Assembly: GCA_947626185.1 (NCBI GenBank)
Contig: CANQRD010000009.1
Location: 1 to 42,923 of the forward strand
Length of the DNA: 42,923 nucleotides
Direction: 5' to 3'
DNA from: an uncultured Flavobacterium sp.
GTDB lineage: Bacteria; Bacteroidota; Bacteroidia; Flavobacteriales; Flavobacteriaceae
The position numbers and the translations under genes are program-made. Below are positions 18,980 to 28,800 of the stretch, in pieces; within the stretch, counting starts at the first letter, position 1, and each line of letters begins with the position of its first letter. The notes under the pieces are model-generated. The model saw only the letters and a list, made by a program, of their open reading frames with translations. It did not search any database and was not told the DNA's origin.

Positions 18980-19001
18980 ATCTTATCATTTATTTTAAAA
19001 T

Positions 19002-19040
19002 AAAAATCGAAGTAAAACTTTAAGTTTTACTTCGATTTTT
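19002..19040 (-). terminator. Intrinsic terminator of the glutaminase cluster
   Basis: Nineteen-base arms (19002-19020 and 19022-19040, core ATCGAAGTAAAACTT) form a near-continuous palindrome with terminal A and T runs, 13 bases beyond the glutaminase stop. It could also stop transcripts from the decayed gene on the other strand. Confidence 0.85.
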
Positions 19041-19052
19041 AATTGTTATTTC

Positions 19053-20066
19053 TTAGAACAAACTTAAGTTAAGTTTATTTACAAAATCGGAAATAATATG
19101 ATAGCCTACTACCGAATTTCCGTGCTCATCTAAGGCTGGGCTAAAAACTCCTAATCCTATTTTTCTAGGAACACTTACCGTAATTCCTCCTCCAACGCCA
19201 GATTTACTCGGTAGCCCAACTGTACGCGCATATTCTCCACTAAAATCATACATTCCAGCGATCAACATCTGCGATTGAATTAAACGAGCCAAATCTTTAT
19301 TTTTATACTTTGTATCTCCATCAAAACGCGTGCATTCGTTGGCAAAAAAATAACCAATTTTTGCTAAATCTTCTGTAGTTACTTCAATAGAACATTGTTT
19401 AAAATAGTTATCTAACTTTTCTTCACTACCTTCAATTAATCCATTATTTTTCAATAAATGAAATATTGCTCTATTTCTGTGTCCGGTTTTTTTTTCAGAT
19501 TGATACACTTTTTCATTCATAGCAATCGATTCGTTTTTTGTAATGTATCGAATCATTTTTAGTATTTTATGATAAGCTTCATCTCCATTACCTTCAATAA
19601 AAGCAGTAGTAAGAATTGCTCCTGCATTCATCATCGGATTTAAAGGTTTACCAGTAGTTTCTAAATTAGCATAATGGTTAAATGCTTTTTCTGTTCCGTA
19701 ATAACCAATTCGTTGATACAATTCTACTTCCCCTCTTTCTTGTACAGCAATCATTAATGAAATAATTTTTGATATACTTTGTATAGTAAACTTTTGAGAA
19801 ATATCACCTACATTAATAATATTGCCATTTTCTTTTACTACCGAAAAAGCAACAGCTTTTGGATTTGCTTTACTCAATTCTGGAATATAATCCGCTACTT
19901 TTCCTTCTTTATAATAGCTTTTGTTAGCTTCTACAATTTGTTGCATCATTGCAGCCGTAATCTTCTTATCTAATTGAGCTTGCTTCTTGTCTTTAGCTAC
20001 GATTGATACTGTACAAAATAAAGTAATAAATACTACTATTTTTGACAGAGATTGAATCTTATTCAT
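19053..20066 (-). CDS. glsA: Glutaminase with an N-terminal signal peptide
   Basis: Glutaminase (EC 3.5.1.2) hydrolyses glutamine to glutamate and ammonia. Beta-lactamase-like catalytic residues are visible as Ser97 and Lys100 (QSISK), with further motifs NPMMNAGAI and the C-terminal KSGVGGGI. The catalytic part has the usual length of about 308 aa, but here it is preceded by a typical signal peptide (basic start, hydrophobic residues 9-23, cleavage near VAKD), so the enzyme should be periplasmic, unlike the cytosolic E. coli enzymes. It is last in a reverse-strand cluster, 11 bases after menE, and ends at a strong terminator. An extracytoplasmic role in using host- or environment-derived glutamine is inferred. 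Confidence 0.92.
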   Translation of the reverse strand: MNKIQSLSKIVVFITLFCTVSIVAKDKKQAQLDKKITAAMMQQIVEANKSYYKEGKVADYIPELSKANPKAVAFSVVKENGNIINVGDISQKFTIQSISKIISLMIAVQERGEVELYQRIGYYGTEKAFNHYANLETTGKPLNPMMNAGAILTTAFIEGNGDEAYHKILKMIRYITKNESIAMNEKVYQSEKKTGHRNRAIFHLLKNNGLIEGSEEKLDNYFKQCSIEVTTEDLAKIGYFFANECTRFDGDTKYKNKDLARLIQSQMLIAGMYDFSGEYARTVGLPSKSGVGGGITVSVPRKIGLGVFSPALDEHGNSVVGYHIISDFVNKLNLSLF

Positions 20067-20077
20067 TGATTGGTTTT

Positions 20078-21127
20078 TTATTTAATGTTCTTTTTCCTTA
20101 CTATTTTCCCTGATGCTGTTTCTTCAAATTTAATTACAAACTGTATCTCTTTTGGTTGTTCATATTTTGCTAATGTTGCAAAAATATTTTTTGGCAATTC
20201 ATAAGGTTCGCTTTCGATTACCAATACAACAATTGTCCCAAAATAATTATCTTCTTTACCTGCTATAAAAAAACGATATGGTATAAAAGCAGCTAATTTT
20301 TCTTCTATTTTTTCAGGAAATAACTTTACTCCTCCACTATTAATTACGTTATCCCATCTACCAATCCACTCAAATTTATTACTATCTAATAACTCCACTA
20401 AATCGTTTGTTACTAATTTATCGGGATTAATTTGAGGAGCATCTATTACCAAGCAACTCCTATCATCAACTGCTATGCTTGCATGAGATAAAACGGTGAA
20501 AAAAGATTCGTTTATTTTTTTTGCCGCAATGTGGGTAATTGTTTCCGTCATTCCATACGTTTCAAACACTTGCGTTTTTTTTGTTGATAGCGCTTTCACC
20601 AAATTAGCATTAACCTTTGCACCGCCTATAATCAATTTTTCGACTTGATTTAGTTCATTTAAACTATTTTCTACTTGCATGGGTACCATTGCTACAAAAT
20701 TATAATACTTAGTAACCCCCGCTAATGGACGTGCTGTTGGCTTTACAACATCTAATTCCCAACCAAATAATAAGGCTCTAATAAACATAAGTTTACCACC
20801 TACAAAAGCAGTTGACATACATAAAAGTGCAGTGCTTCCTTCTTTTACATCAAAAAAATGCACAGTAGCTTCAGCAGAAACAGTTATTGCTTGTTTTTTT
20901 AAACGAATTTGTTTTGGAGTTCCTGTTGTGCCAGAAGTATGAAGAACTAGATAATCTTTTTCATTAAACCATTCGATAATTAAATGTCCAAATTGTAGTA
21001 AATGCTCTTCGTTAGATTGACAAAGTTTTTCTGCTTCTTGTAACAAAGATTCTTTTGTATGTATACACCCATTTAATTTAAATTTTGGATGAATAAAATC
21101 TATTCTATTATTAATTGTCATCATCAA
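20078..21127 (-). CDS. menE: o-Succinylbenzoate-CoA ligase-like AMP-binding protein
   Basis: A 349-residue ANL-superfamily adenylating enzyme. The P-loop-like TSGTTGTPKQI (near 65), YGMTETITH (near 197), GRWDNVINSGGVKLFPEKIE (near 255) and the C-terminal catalytic Lys region ASGKIVRKK are all present. The short length and these motifs match the Bacteroidota MenE, which activates o-succinylbenzoate with CoA in menaquinone synthesis. No other men genes are in the window, so the pathway link rests on similarity only. It starts one base after the CPBP stop codon and precedes glutaminase by 11 bases, so all three are probably one transcript. Confidence 0.8.
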   Translation of the reverse strand: MMMTINNRIDFIHPKFKLNGCIHTKESLLQEAEKLCQSNEEHLLQFGHLIIEWFNEKDYLVLHTSGTTGTPKQIRLKKQAITVSAEATVHFFDVKEGSTALLCMSTAFVGGKLMFIRALLFGWELDVVKPTARPLAGVTKYYNFVAMVPMQVENSLNELNQVEKLIIGGAKVNANLVKALSTKKTQVFETYGMTETITHIAAKKINESFFTVLSHASIAVDDRSCLVIDAPQINPDKLVTNDLVELLDSNKFEWIGRWDNVINSGGVKLFPEKIEEKLAAFIPYRFFIAGKEDNYFGTIVVLVIESEPYELPKNIFATLAKYEQPKEIQFVIKFEETASGKIVRKKNIK

Positions 21128-21128
21128 T

Positions 21129-22034
21129 TTATTTTACTTTACCAAACAAGTGTTTTTTCCAATCTGTCCAATGATATTTTTTACTAAAAAATAATAGTAG
21201 CAAAGGATAAATGATTATTACAGGCCAAATAAACTCAGCAATGTTTACTGTGTCAGGATTACCTATATTTAAAAATATAGAATTAGTTTGAAAAGCTGTC
21301 CAATTAGAAGTAACCAATAATGCACCAATTAAATTATTGGCTGCATGAAAGCCTAAAGCCAATTCTAAACCTTTATCCAGTAAAGTAATTATTCCTAAAA
21401 ACAATCCTGTTCCGATATAATAAATCATAATTGAACTACCTATAACTTCTACTTCTGGATTTGCCATATGCATTAGTCCAAATAAAATGGAAGTAGAAAG
21501 TAAAGCTACTGCCCTACTCCTAGTAGCTAAACCAATACCTTGCATTAAATACCCTCGAAAAAAACACTCTTCAAAACTAGTTTGAATAGGTATAAAAATA
21601 ATGGCAATTACAAAAAAAACAAGAAAAGGAAGTAGTTGAAAATTCAATTGAAAATCTTCCGGAGCTAATAAATAACTAACCAGAAATCCTAAAACAACAA
21701 ATAATGCTTGAACACCAAATCCAACAAAAAAACGGTTAACGTCTACTCGATTTCTAGAAGTTGTTAAGCTATGTAACTTTTGCTTGTGAACGAACAAAAC
21801 CCACACAAACAACATTATTAAAAAGATAGTAAATGGTATAATTATTTGAAAAAAAGCTAAATTTTCCCCCAGTTTTTCTACCTGAACATTCATCATTTCT
21901 TTTACCGAAATAGAAGAGTATCTGATAATCAGCCAATTTAGAGCCATTAAACCTAAATAAAAAAAAGAAAATGGCAAATATAATAATAAACGATTCTTTT
22001 TATTTCCCTTATCAAGTTGATCTATATATTGCAT
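21129..22034 (-). CDS. CPBP family intramembrane metalloprotease
   Basis: A 301-residue protein with about eight membrane helices and the CPBP (Abi, CAAX-protease-like) motifs: Glu155-Glu156 and Arg160 in EECFFRGY, His189 in FGLMHM, and His230 with Asn233/234 in GFHAANN. These form the metal-dependent active site of Rce1-type proteases in the membrane. Bacterial members act in protein maturation, immunity or signalling; the substrate here is unknown. It is the first gene of the CPBP-menE-glsA cluster, divergent from arsC with 43 bases between starts. The arsC -33 TTG overlaps the beginning of this gene. Confidence 0.85.
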   Translation of the reverse strand: MQYIDQLDKGNKKNRLLLYLPFSFFYLGLMALNWLIIRYSSISVKEMMNVQVEKLGENLAFFQIIIPFTIFLIMLFVWVLFVHKQKLHSLTTSRNRVDVNRFFVGFGVQALFVVLGFLVSYLLAPEDFQLNFQLLPFLVFFVIAIIFIPIQTSFEECFFRGYLMQGIGLATRSRAVALLSTSILFGLMHMANPEVEVIGSSIMIYYIGTGLFLGIITLLDKGLELALGFHAANNLIGALLVTSNWTAFQTNSIFLNIGNPDTVNIAEFIWPVIIIYPLLLLFFSKKYHWTDWKKHLFGKVK

Positions 22035-22058
22035 CTTTTTAAAAAAATATTATATTTG
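22029..22058 (+). promoter_or_regulatory. Promoter of the ArsC-like gene with both elements
   Basis: TTG (22029-22031), 19 bases, then TATATTTG (22051-22058): a full -33/-7 pair with standard spacing, ending 19 bases before the ATG at 22078. It overlaps the first codons of the divergent CPBP gene. Confidence 0.65.
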
Positions 22059-22077
22059 AATTTAAACCTTATTAACT

Positions 22078-22419
22078 ATGATAACAATATACCACAATCC
22101 GCGCTGTAGTAAGTCTAGAGAGAGTATTACTTTTCTGGAAGAACAAGGAATAGCATACAAAATTATAAAATATTTAGAAGCGAATCTTACCGAAGAAGAT
22201 ATTAATAAAATCTTGCTAAAATTAAATCTTAATCCGATAGAATTAATCAGAACAAAAGATGCGTTTTGGCAAGATAATTTCAGTACAAAAGAACTAAGTG
22301 ATGAGCAGCTAATTAAGGCTATGCAACGGTATCCACAATTAATTCAACGACCAATTGTTATGAATGGTCCAAAGGCAGTAATAGCCAGACCCATTCAAAA
22401 AATATATGAAATCCTTTAA
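22078..22419 (+). CDS. arsC: ArsC-family glutaredoxin-type arsenate reductase
   Basis: A 113-residue thioredoxin-fold protein beginning MITIYHNPRCSKSRES. The nucleophile Cys10 and arginines Arg58, Arg91 and Arg104 line up with Cys12, Arg60, Arg94 and Arg107 of plasmid R773 ArsC, supporting a functional glutaredoxin-coupled arsenate reductase (EC 1.20.4.1). The length is slightly short for the family, having lost the C-terminal extension. No arsenite pump or ArsR regulator is adjacent, so it may serve in general redox chemistry instead of a dedicated arsenic operon. Own promoter with TTG and TATATTTG. Confidence 0.85.
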   Translation: MITIYHNPRCSKSRESITFLEEQGIAYKIIKYLEANLTEEDINKILLKLNLNPIELIRTKDAFWQDNFSTKELSDEQLIKAMQRYPQLIQRPIVMNGPKAVIARPIQKIYEIL

Positions 22420-22495
22420 TTAACTTTTATTTAACAATATTAACATTAAACTTATCACGTACTTTATAGTCTAACAGTATTGAAAAATAAACTAA

Positions 22496-24985
22496 ATGAC
22501 TATAATGAAAAGACAAAACCTTCAATCGATTAGCCTACTCTTGTTAGTATTTTTTACAACACTAACAGCAGTAGCGCAAAACCGATCTATCGTTAGTGGT
22601 AATGTAATTGAAGCTTCCTCTAATCTTCCGTTGGAATATGCAAGTATTTATGCTCAAAATGAGAGTAATGCTTCTATTATTTCTGGTGCAATGACAAACG
22701 AAAAAGGCCATTTTGAATTTGCTGTTCCTGATGGAAAATACTTTATTAAAATTGATTTTTTAGGTTTTAAAACTTTAGAAATTAAAAATATTGTTGTTGT
22801 TGGCGACACTAAATTGGGTGTTTTAAAAATTCAGGACGACACGCAAATGCTAGATGAAGTTACTGTAATTGCTGAGAAATCTACAGTAGATATTAAGTTA
22901 GATAAAAAGGTTTACAACGTTGGTCAAGATATGATTGTTAAAGGTGGTACTGCTGCCGATGTATTAGACAACGTACCTTCTGTTATGGTTGATAGTGAAG
23001 GTACTGTAAGTTTGCGAGGTAATGAAAACGTAAGAGTTTTAATTGACGGTAAGCCAAATGGACTAGCAAGCAACATTCAAGAAGCTATGCGAATTATTCC
23101 AGCAGAATCTATTGAAAAAGTAGAAGTAATAACCAATCCATCTGCTCGTTATGAAGCAGAAGGTGGAGCTGGTATTATCAATATTATTTTACGCAAAGGA
23201 AAAGCAATCGGAGTAAATGGTAGTATTACAGGTACCATTGGAAATCCTAGAAACAACGAAATTAATGGAATGTTTAATCTTAGGAGTGATAAGTTTAATT
23301 TTTTCGCCAACCTAGGATATAGAGACATTGAAACAAAAGGTTATAATTTAAATGACAATACTTATTTTGATAGAGATTCTGGAAATACTCAACAAAGAAT
23401 TTATGAATATAGAGATAATAACAGAAATAGAAAAGGCGGTAATGGTACTTTTGGCTTAGAATGGTTTTTAACTCCTTCTATCAATTGGACAAATACTGTA
23501 ACTGTAAGAAACAACAAAGGAGACAACCCAAATACAGTAAACTACGATTATTATTCAAACAATAATGACTTCTTGTATAATCGATTTAGACATGAAAATA
23601 AAAATACAGATCGTACAAGTGTTGATTATACTACTACTTTTGAAAAGAAATTTGATAAAAATGGCCATGCATTGGTTATAGAGGCCAATATTTCTCAAGA
23701 AAGAGATAATGAAAATGCTCATATATCGGACAGCAATCATTACTTAAACAAATTCTCTAAAGAAAGAACTTTAAATAAAGAAGAAAGTAAAAATGGTTTA
23801 GTAAAAGTTGATTATACTTTACCACTTGGAGAAAATAGTAATTTTGAAGCTGGATATTTAGGTACTTTTAAAGATAATGACTCTAACTTTATTCTAGATA
23901 AATTAGAAAACAATTCTTGGCAACAAGACAATATGTTTTCTAACAACTTACAGTATAAAGAATATATCAACGCATTATATGCTCAATTTGGAGGTAAAAT
24001 CACATCGAATTTAAATTTTATGGTTGGTTTACGTTGGGAAGATTCTAATATACATGTCAATCAATTAGCCACTCAAGATTTTAATAATAAAAAGTACAAC
24101 GACTTTTTTCCAAGTGCATTTTTAAATTATGAAATCAATGAAAGTACAAATGCAAGCGCTAGCTATAGTAAACGTTTAACCCGCCCTCGCGGTTATTTCT
24201 TAAACCCTTTTTCTAACTATACAAGTAACATTAATTTTTTTCAAGGAAATCCAGACTTGGATCCTTCAAAAACAGATGCAATTGATGTAGGATTTATGAA
24301 ACGTTGGACCGGCTTTACAATCAATGCATCTGCTTACTACAATAGAACAACAAATACTTTTCAATTTGCAAGAAGAATTGCAGGAGAAACTATAGATGGT
24401 ACACCTATTTCTATTAGTTCCCCAATTAACTTAGCCACTGAAACACGTTATGGTTTAGATATTACAGTAAATTATACGCCATTTAAATGGTGGAGATTAA
24501 ATGGTAACTTTAACCTTTATGAAAGTAGAACAAGAGGAGAGCATACGTTTACGCTGTTAGACGGATCAAAAGAAACTCAAAACTTTGATAAAGATGCATT
24601 TGCTTGGTTTGCTAGACTTACCTCAAGAGTTACTTTACCATACAAAATTGATTGGCAATTAAATGGAATGTATAGAGCGCCATATAATACTGCTCAAGGA
24701 AAAGTTTTAGGCAATTTATCTGGCAACTTAGCATTAAGTAAAGATTTCTTGAAAGACAAAGCAACTGTAACGTTTAACATCAATGATATATTTAATTCTC
24801 GTAAAAGAGAAATGGATTTAATGTTACCACAAACTTACTCTCACAGTGAAATGCAATGGAGAGGCAGACAAATAAATTTATCTGTAACATATAGATTTAA
24901 TCAAAAGAAAATAGATCGCTCGAAATCACGTCAAAACACCGAAAGAGGCGGTAGTGATATGGATGGTGGAATGGAAATGATGTAA
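22496..24985 (+). CDS. TonB-dependent receptor / outer-membrane beta-barrel protein
   Basis: Signal peptide (residues about 1-28, ending TAVAQ), then a CarboxypepD_reg-like domain (about 32-110, SGNVIEASSNLPLEYASIYAQ), a plug domain (about 115-225, with GGTAADVLDNVPSVMVD and VRVLIDGKPNGL) and a long beta-barrel to about residue 800. The barrel is followed by a hydrophilic Arg/Gly/Met-rich tail ending GGMEMM, so it does not end with the usual terminal aromatic. The family (OMP_b-brl_3 type) imports or binds unknown ligands at the outer membrane using TonB energy. Start may be the ATG at 22496 or the one at 22505 (MKRQNL), which gives a more standard signal peptide. No SusD partner is adjacent. 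Confidence 0.88.
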   Translation: MTIMKRQNLQSISLLLLVFFTTLTAVAQNRSIVSGNVIEASSNLPLEYASIYAQNESNASIISGAMTNEKGHFEFAVPDGKYFIKIDFLGFKTLEIKNIVVVGDTKLGVLKIQDDTQMLDEVTVIAEKSTVDIKLDKKVYNVGQDMIVKGGTAADVLDNVPSVMVDSEGTVSLRGNENVRVLIDGKPNGLASNIQEAMRIIPAESIEKVEVITNPSARYEAEGGAGIINIILRKGKAIGVNGSITGTIGNPRNNEINGMFNLRSDKFNFFANLGYRDIETKGYNLNDNTYFDRDSGNTQQRIYEYRDNNRNRKGGNGTFGLEWFLTPSINWTNTVTVRNNKGDNPNTVNYDYYSNNNDFLYNRFRHENKNTDRTSVDYTTTFEKKFDKNGHALVIEANISQERDNENAHISDSNHYLNKFSKERTLNKEESKNGLVKVDYTLPLGENSNFEAGYLGTFKDNDSNFILDKLENNSWQQDNMFSNNLQYKEYINALYAQFGGKITSNLNFMVGLRWEDSNIHVNQLATQDFNNKKYNDFFPSAFLNYEINESTNASASYSKRLTRPRGYFLNPFSNYTSNINFFQGNPDLDPSKTDAIDVGFMKRWTGFTINASAYYNRTTNTFQFARRIAGETIDGTPISISSPINLATETRYGLDITVNYTPFKWWRLNGNFNLYESRTRGEHTFTLLDGSKETQNFDKDAFAWFARLTSRVTLPYKIDWQLNGMYRAPYNTAQGKVLGNLSGNLALSKDFLKDKATVTFNINDIFNSRKREMDLMLPQTYSHSEMQWRGRQINLSVTYRFNQKKIDRSKSRQNTERGGSDMDGGMEMM

Positions 24986-25023
24986 AAAAAAGAGGATAAC
25001 TAAATAGTTATCCTCTTTTTTTT
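24984..25023 (+). terminator. Intrinsic terminator of the TonB-dependent receptor
   Basis: A 19-bp perfect stem (arms 24984-25002 and 25005-25023, core AGAGGATAACTA) ending in eight T. The stop codon overlaps the A-rich left arm. Confidence 0.92.
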
Positions 25024-25028
25024 GAAGA

Positions 25029-25535
25029 TTTACAGCTACAACTAATAAGTCTACTATTGCTTGGTTTCATAGACTTAAACTACATATAATTATTAATGAT
25101 AAAGGAGAAATCTTAATTTTCACTATTAAACAAGCTAATGTAAATGACCATAATCCATTGAAAATAAGGAATTTATAAAAATATCTTTGAGAAATTATTT
25201 ACAAATGAAGAATATATTAGTACTAAGCTTATTGAATTGTTATTTCTAGATGAAATTAAATTAATTACTAGCATTAGAAATAATAGGAAGAACTTGCATG
25301 AGTATGTCTGATAAAATTTACTTAGAAAAAGTCTGTGATTAAAACGGTAAATGAAAAATTAAAAAATGTATATCAAGTAGAAAACTCTAGACACAGATCT
25401 ACTATTAATTTCTTTGCTAATCTTATCGCTAGTATTATTGCATACCATTTTCCTACCTAAAAAAAACCAACCATTAGACAGGAGAAAGTAAAACTAATCA
25501 ACTAGCCTTTTTATAATCGAACTCAGGTTAATAAA
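25029..25535 (+). pseudogene. Remnant of an IS982-family transposase (C-terminal half)
   Basis: Joining reading frames gives a recognisable IS982-type transposase end: STIAWFHRLKLHIIINDKGE (from 25050), TIKQANVNDHNPL, then in a second frame IYKNIFEKLF, STKLIELLFLDEIKLITSIR, then VNEKLKNVYQVENSRHRSTI and NFFANLIASIIAYHF, ending near TNQLAFLYNRTQVN. At least two frameshifts and several stops interrupt it, and the N-terminal half is missing: the similarity begins right after the terminator at 25023. Inverted repeats are not recognisable. This is an old, dead insertion between the TonB receptor and tamB. Confidence 0.75.
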
Positions 25536-25814
25536 ACTATTTAATTACATATATATCCCTGAAAAATACTCAATCAATAAATCTTAAAAACATCACCATT
25601 CTATAATCAGATAATTACAAAGACTGATTTAGTGAATAAATAGAAAAATTCTCATACTTCACAAGATGTATTTCTCCAAGTAGGTACTTTCCCAAAAAGA
25701 AATATATTGATCTGACAAATGTTTTTAGTGAAAAACAAAACTGTTTCCTCTTTATTAAATAGAATACGTAAAAATCAAACAGTATTAAAAGCATGTCTAA
25801 TACTGGTTCTATCA
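25536..25814. other. AT-rich stretch after the IS982 remnant
   Basis: About 280 AT-rich bases with no supported gene. A 66-codon reverse frame (25615-25815) starts with an ATG overlapping the tamB stop codon; its product (MIEPVLDMLLILFDFYVFYL onward) is hydrophobic at the start and resembles nothing I know. It may be chance or another decayed piece. Confidence 0.3.
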
Positions 25815-28800
25815 TCAATCATTACTATTTCTTTGGCTAGATTTTCGCCTCGATTCATAGAAATGAATAAATTCTTTACTATAATCGGAATCTGGTAAAT
25901 CTTCAGCAGAATTATTCTTCTGTTTTTGTGGGTCTTTTTTGTTTTTATTCTGGTTTTGTTGATTAATTATTTTAGCTATTAACTCTTTCAATGTGTCAAA
26001 ATCAACTTCATAAGAAATACCTACTCCCTGCGTATAACCAATTCCTTCCCCAATATAATTAATATCGTTTTGACGATTAAAGAAACGAGCGTTCAAGGTT
26101 CCTTCTTCATTAATTCTCAATAATACTTCTACATCTCCAACAATAACAGATTGCTCTACACCACCTACAGGTACTCCTAATTTTCCATTTACTGTAATTC
26201 TATCAGTAACTTTCGTTGAGAACGTAACTCCTAACCTTCCTTCTGTTTGAGTATACGGATTTCGCTCTCCTTGTGCATAATTTAATCCGATTTTTACTTT
26301 TCCGTCTTCATCTGTAAATAAATCATCAAAAATACTACTCGCTCTTTCAAACAAACTTCCCGCTAACGCAGACGATGAATTATCTGGAGAAAAGAACGAA
26401 CCTGTTGCCAGTAATGCCATTGCTTGACGTTCTCTGGTGTCTCTATCACTTAACTTATAATCTAATTCAGATTTAACAACAGTGCTTACTGTAGGGAAGT
26501 TAATATCAAAATCTACCTCTGGATTACTTAAACTTCCATTTAATACAATTGAAACATCTGTTGGTACTTTTCGATTAATAATAGTATTATCAATAATCAC
26601 ACTCGGATTAGCTTCTGTATGATAAATAGCCTGAAGGTCTAACATTGCATTCATCGGGTTTCCATCCCAGCGAATTGATCCGTATTTTTTTACTACGAAT
26701 TTTTTATCGATTAACCCTCCATATTTAAAATTATATTCTCCTTCATATGCCTGAAAATCTCCCCACATATTAAACTTACCGAGTGTATTTATTTCCATTG
26801 TAATAAATCCAGCTCCACGTCCTTTCATTGCATGTCCAGATTCTTTATCTAAGATAATTTCGATTTCGGCGTCTGGAGTAACATAAAACTCAAAATCTAA
26901 TTCAATTCCACTATTTCGATATTTGTACGGATCGTACTCGATATTTTTTAATCGCATTTTTTTCTCCTCTGGAGACAAAAAATGAATGTAATTATTTTCT
27001 CCCGATCCTTGTGCTTCTTTTAAAGGAATTTTAATTGATGTTCCTTTGTTAGATGTTGCGTTAATATTAATTCTTAACATTTCTAAAGGTCCTGCAATAC
27101 TTGCATTCCCGTTAATATATGCCGTACCGTAATAAAGAGAACCTTCTTCATATTGGGTATCTAAAGCTAATAAATTTGTAGAGCTTAAATTTAAGTTCAT
27201 TACCCAATCTTTAAACAGTTTATGTGACACATTACCATCTACAAAACCTCTTGTTTTGTGTTTAATGTCACTAATTCCTGCTTTTCGAAGGATAAATTGC
27301 TTTAGAGTAATATCTAATGGTGTTTCGGGATCAAATTCGTAACTAACTCCCGTAAATTTCGATTTAAATTTAGTATCATTTAAATAAACACGTCCATTTA
27401 CATCTGGATTTTTAACCGTTCCTAAAATGCTAATTTTACCAAGTGCTGTACCTGTCATATCTGTGATTACACTCTTTAAAAATGGAGCAATAGTAGTAAG
27501 AGGAAAATCGTCAAAACCGGACTCTAAATTTAAATAAGTTTGTTTATTGATAACGTCAATTTGTCCGTTTAGATAAAAGCGTTCTTCTTCACTTTTATCT
27601 AATATAGAAGTTTGCACATCGAAGGTTTTTAAATTTTGATCACCAACTACATTAAATGTTAAATTACCTAAATAAACATTGTTCATAACTAAATCATCAA
27701 CCACTAGACCTACTTTAGGCTTAAACACATCTTTTTTCTGTGAAAAATGAATATTACCATCAATCGATCCTCCGAAAGCTAATCCTTCTAAATCTGGTGT
27801 TACTTTGTTCAAATCAACATCTAAAAAAGAAACACTAAAATCTTTATTATCAGCACCTTTCATCAAACCATTAACATTTACAATTTGATCATTGTGTGCA
27901 ATATTTATATCTTCAATTACAAAGTCATCAATTTTTTTATTGAAAATAATTTTATTTAACGCGTCGTCTTTCGGATTAATTTCCCATTTAAAATCTTTAA
28001 AGAATACATCTGATTTTTTAAAACCAACAACAGACATTTCTTCCTGATTAATTGTATGATACAGGTTTAATGCATATTTGTCGTTTCCTTTTTTGCCACC
28101 TACAAACTCTGATCGTATAAATAACGTATCATTGTGAGTAAGATTTAGCAAATTAAAATCGGAAATATTATAAAATTTAGTATGAATACTGTCAATAGAA
28201 ATATAGGTGTTATAAATAGGATTTGAATTATTTACATTCAATAAAATATTAAAAAACTCAACACCATCAAGAGCTACATTGGGCGAATCAAAATTTAAGC
28301 GAAATAAATTTTTGTCGCTATCAATCATGCCATCAATATGGGTTTGCTCACTTAAACTAAGTTGTGGAAAGAAAATTTCAATTAACCGATTATGAACTGT
28401 TACATCAAAATCGATATGTTGATTTTGTTTAATTCTGTAAGGCGAGTAATTGGTATACAAACTTCCAAAAGCATTGGTAAACAAGGCTTTTGTTTCTGAA
28501 AATAAGAAGTTCCCTTGAATAATTCCATGAATAGCTTCTTTTGAATTGAATTTTATTACTCGTTCTCCGTTTTCTATAAATCTAGATTCTACGGAAAATG
28601 GATCAAAAATATACTTGTCTTTACTATTTGTATAGATTGCGTTATACAAATCAAAAGTTCCTTCAAGATCTTCTATTGTATTTCCCTTTGCTTTAAATTC
28701 AAAATCACCACTAAACTTAGACAAAGTATCGTTTACTAAGCCAAGAGTGTATAAATCTGCATAATCAACTTTAGCAACAAAATCATAATTCTTTACTTTA

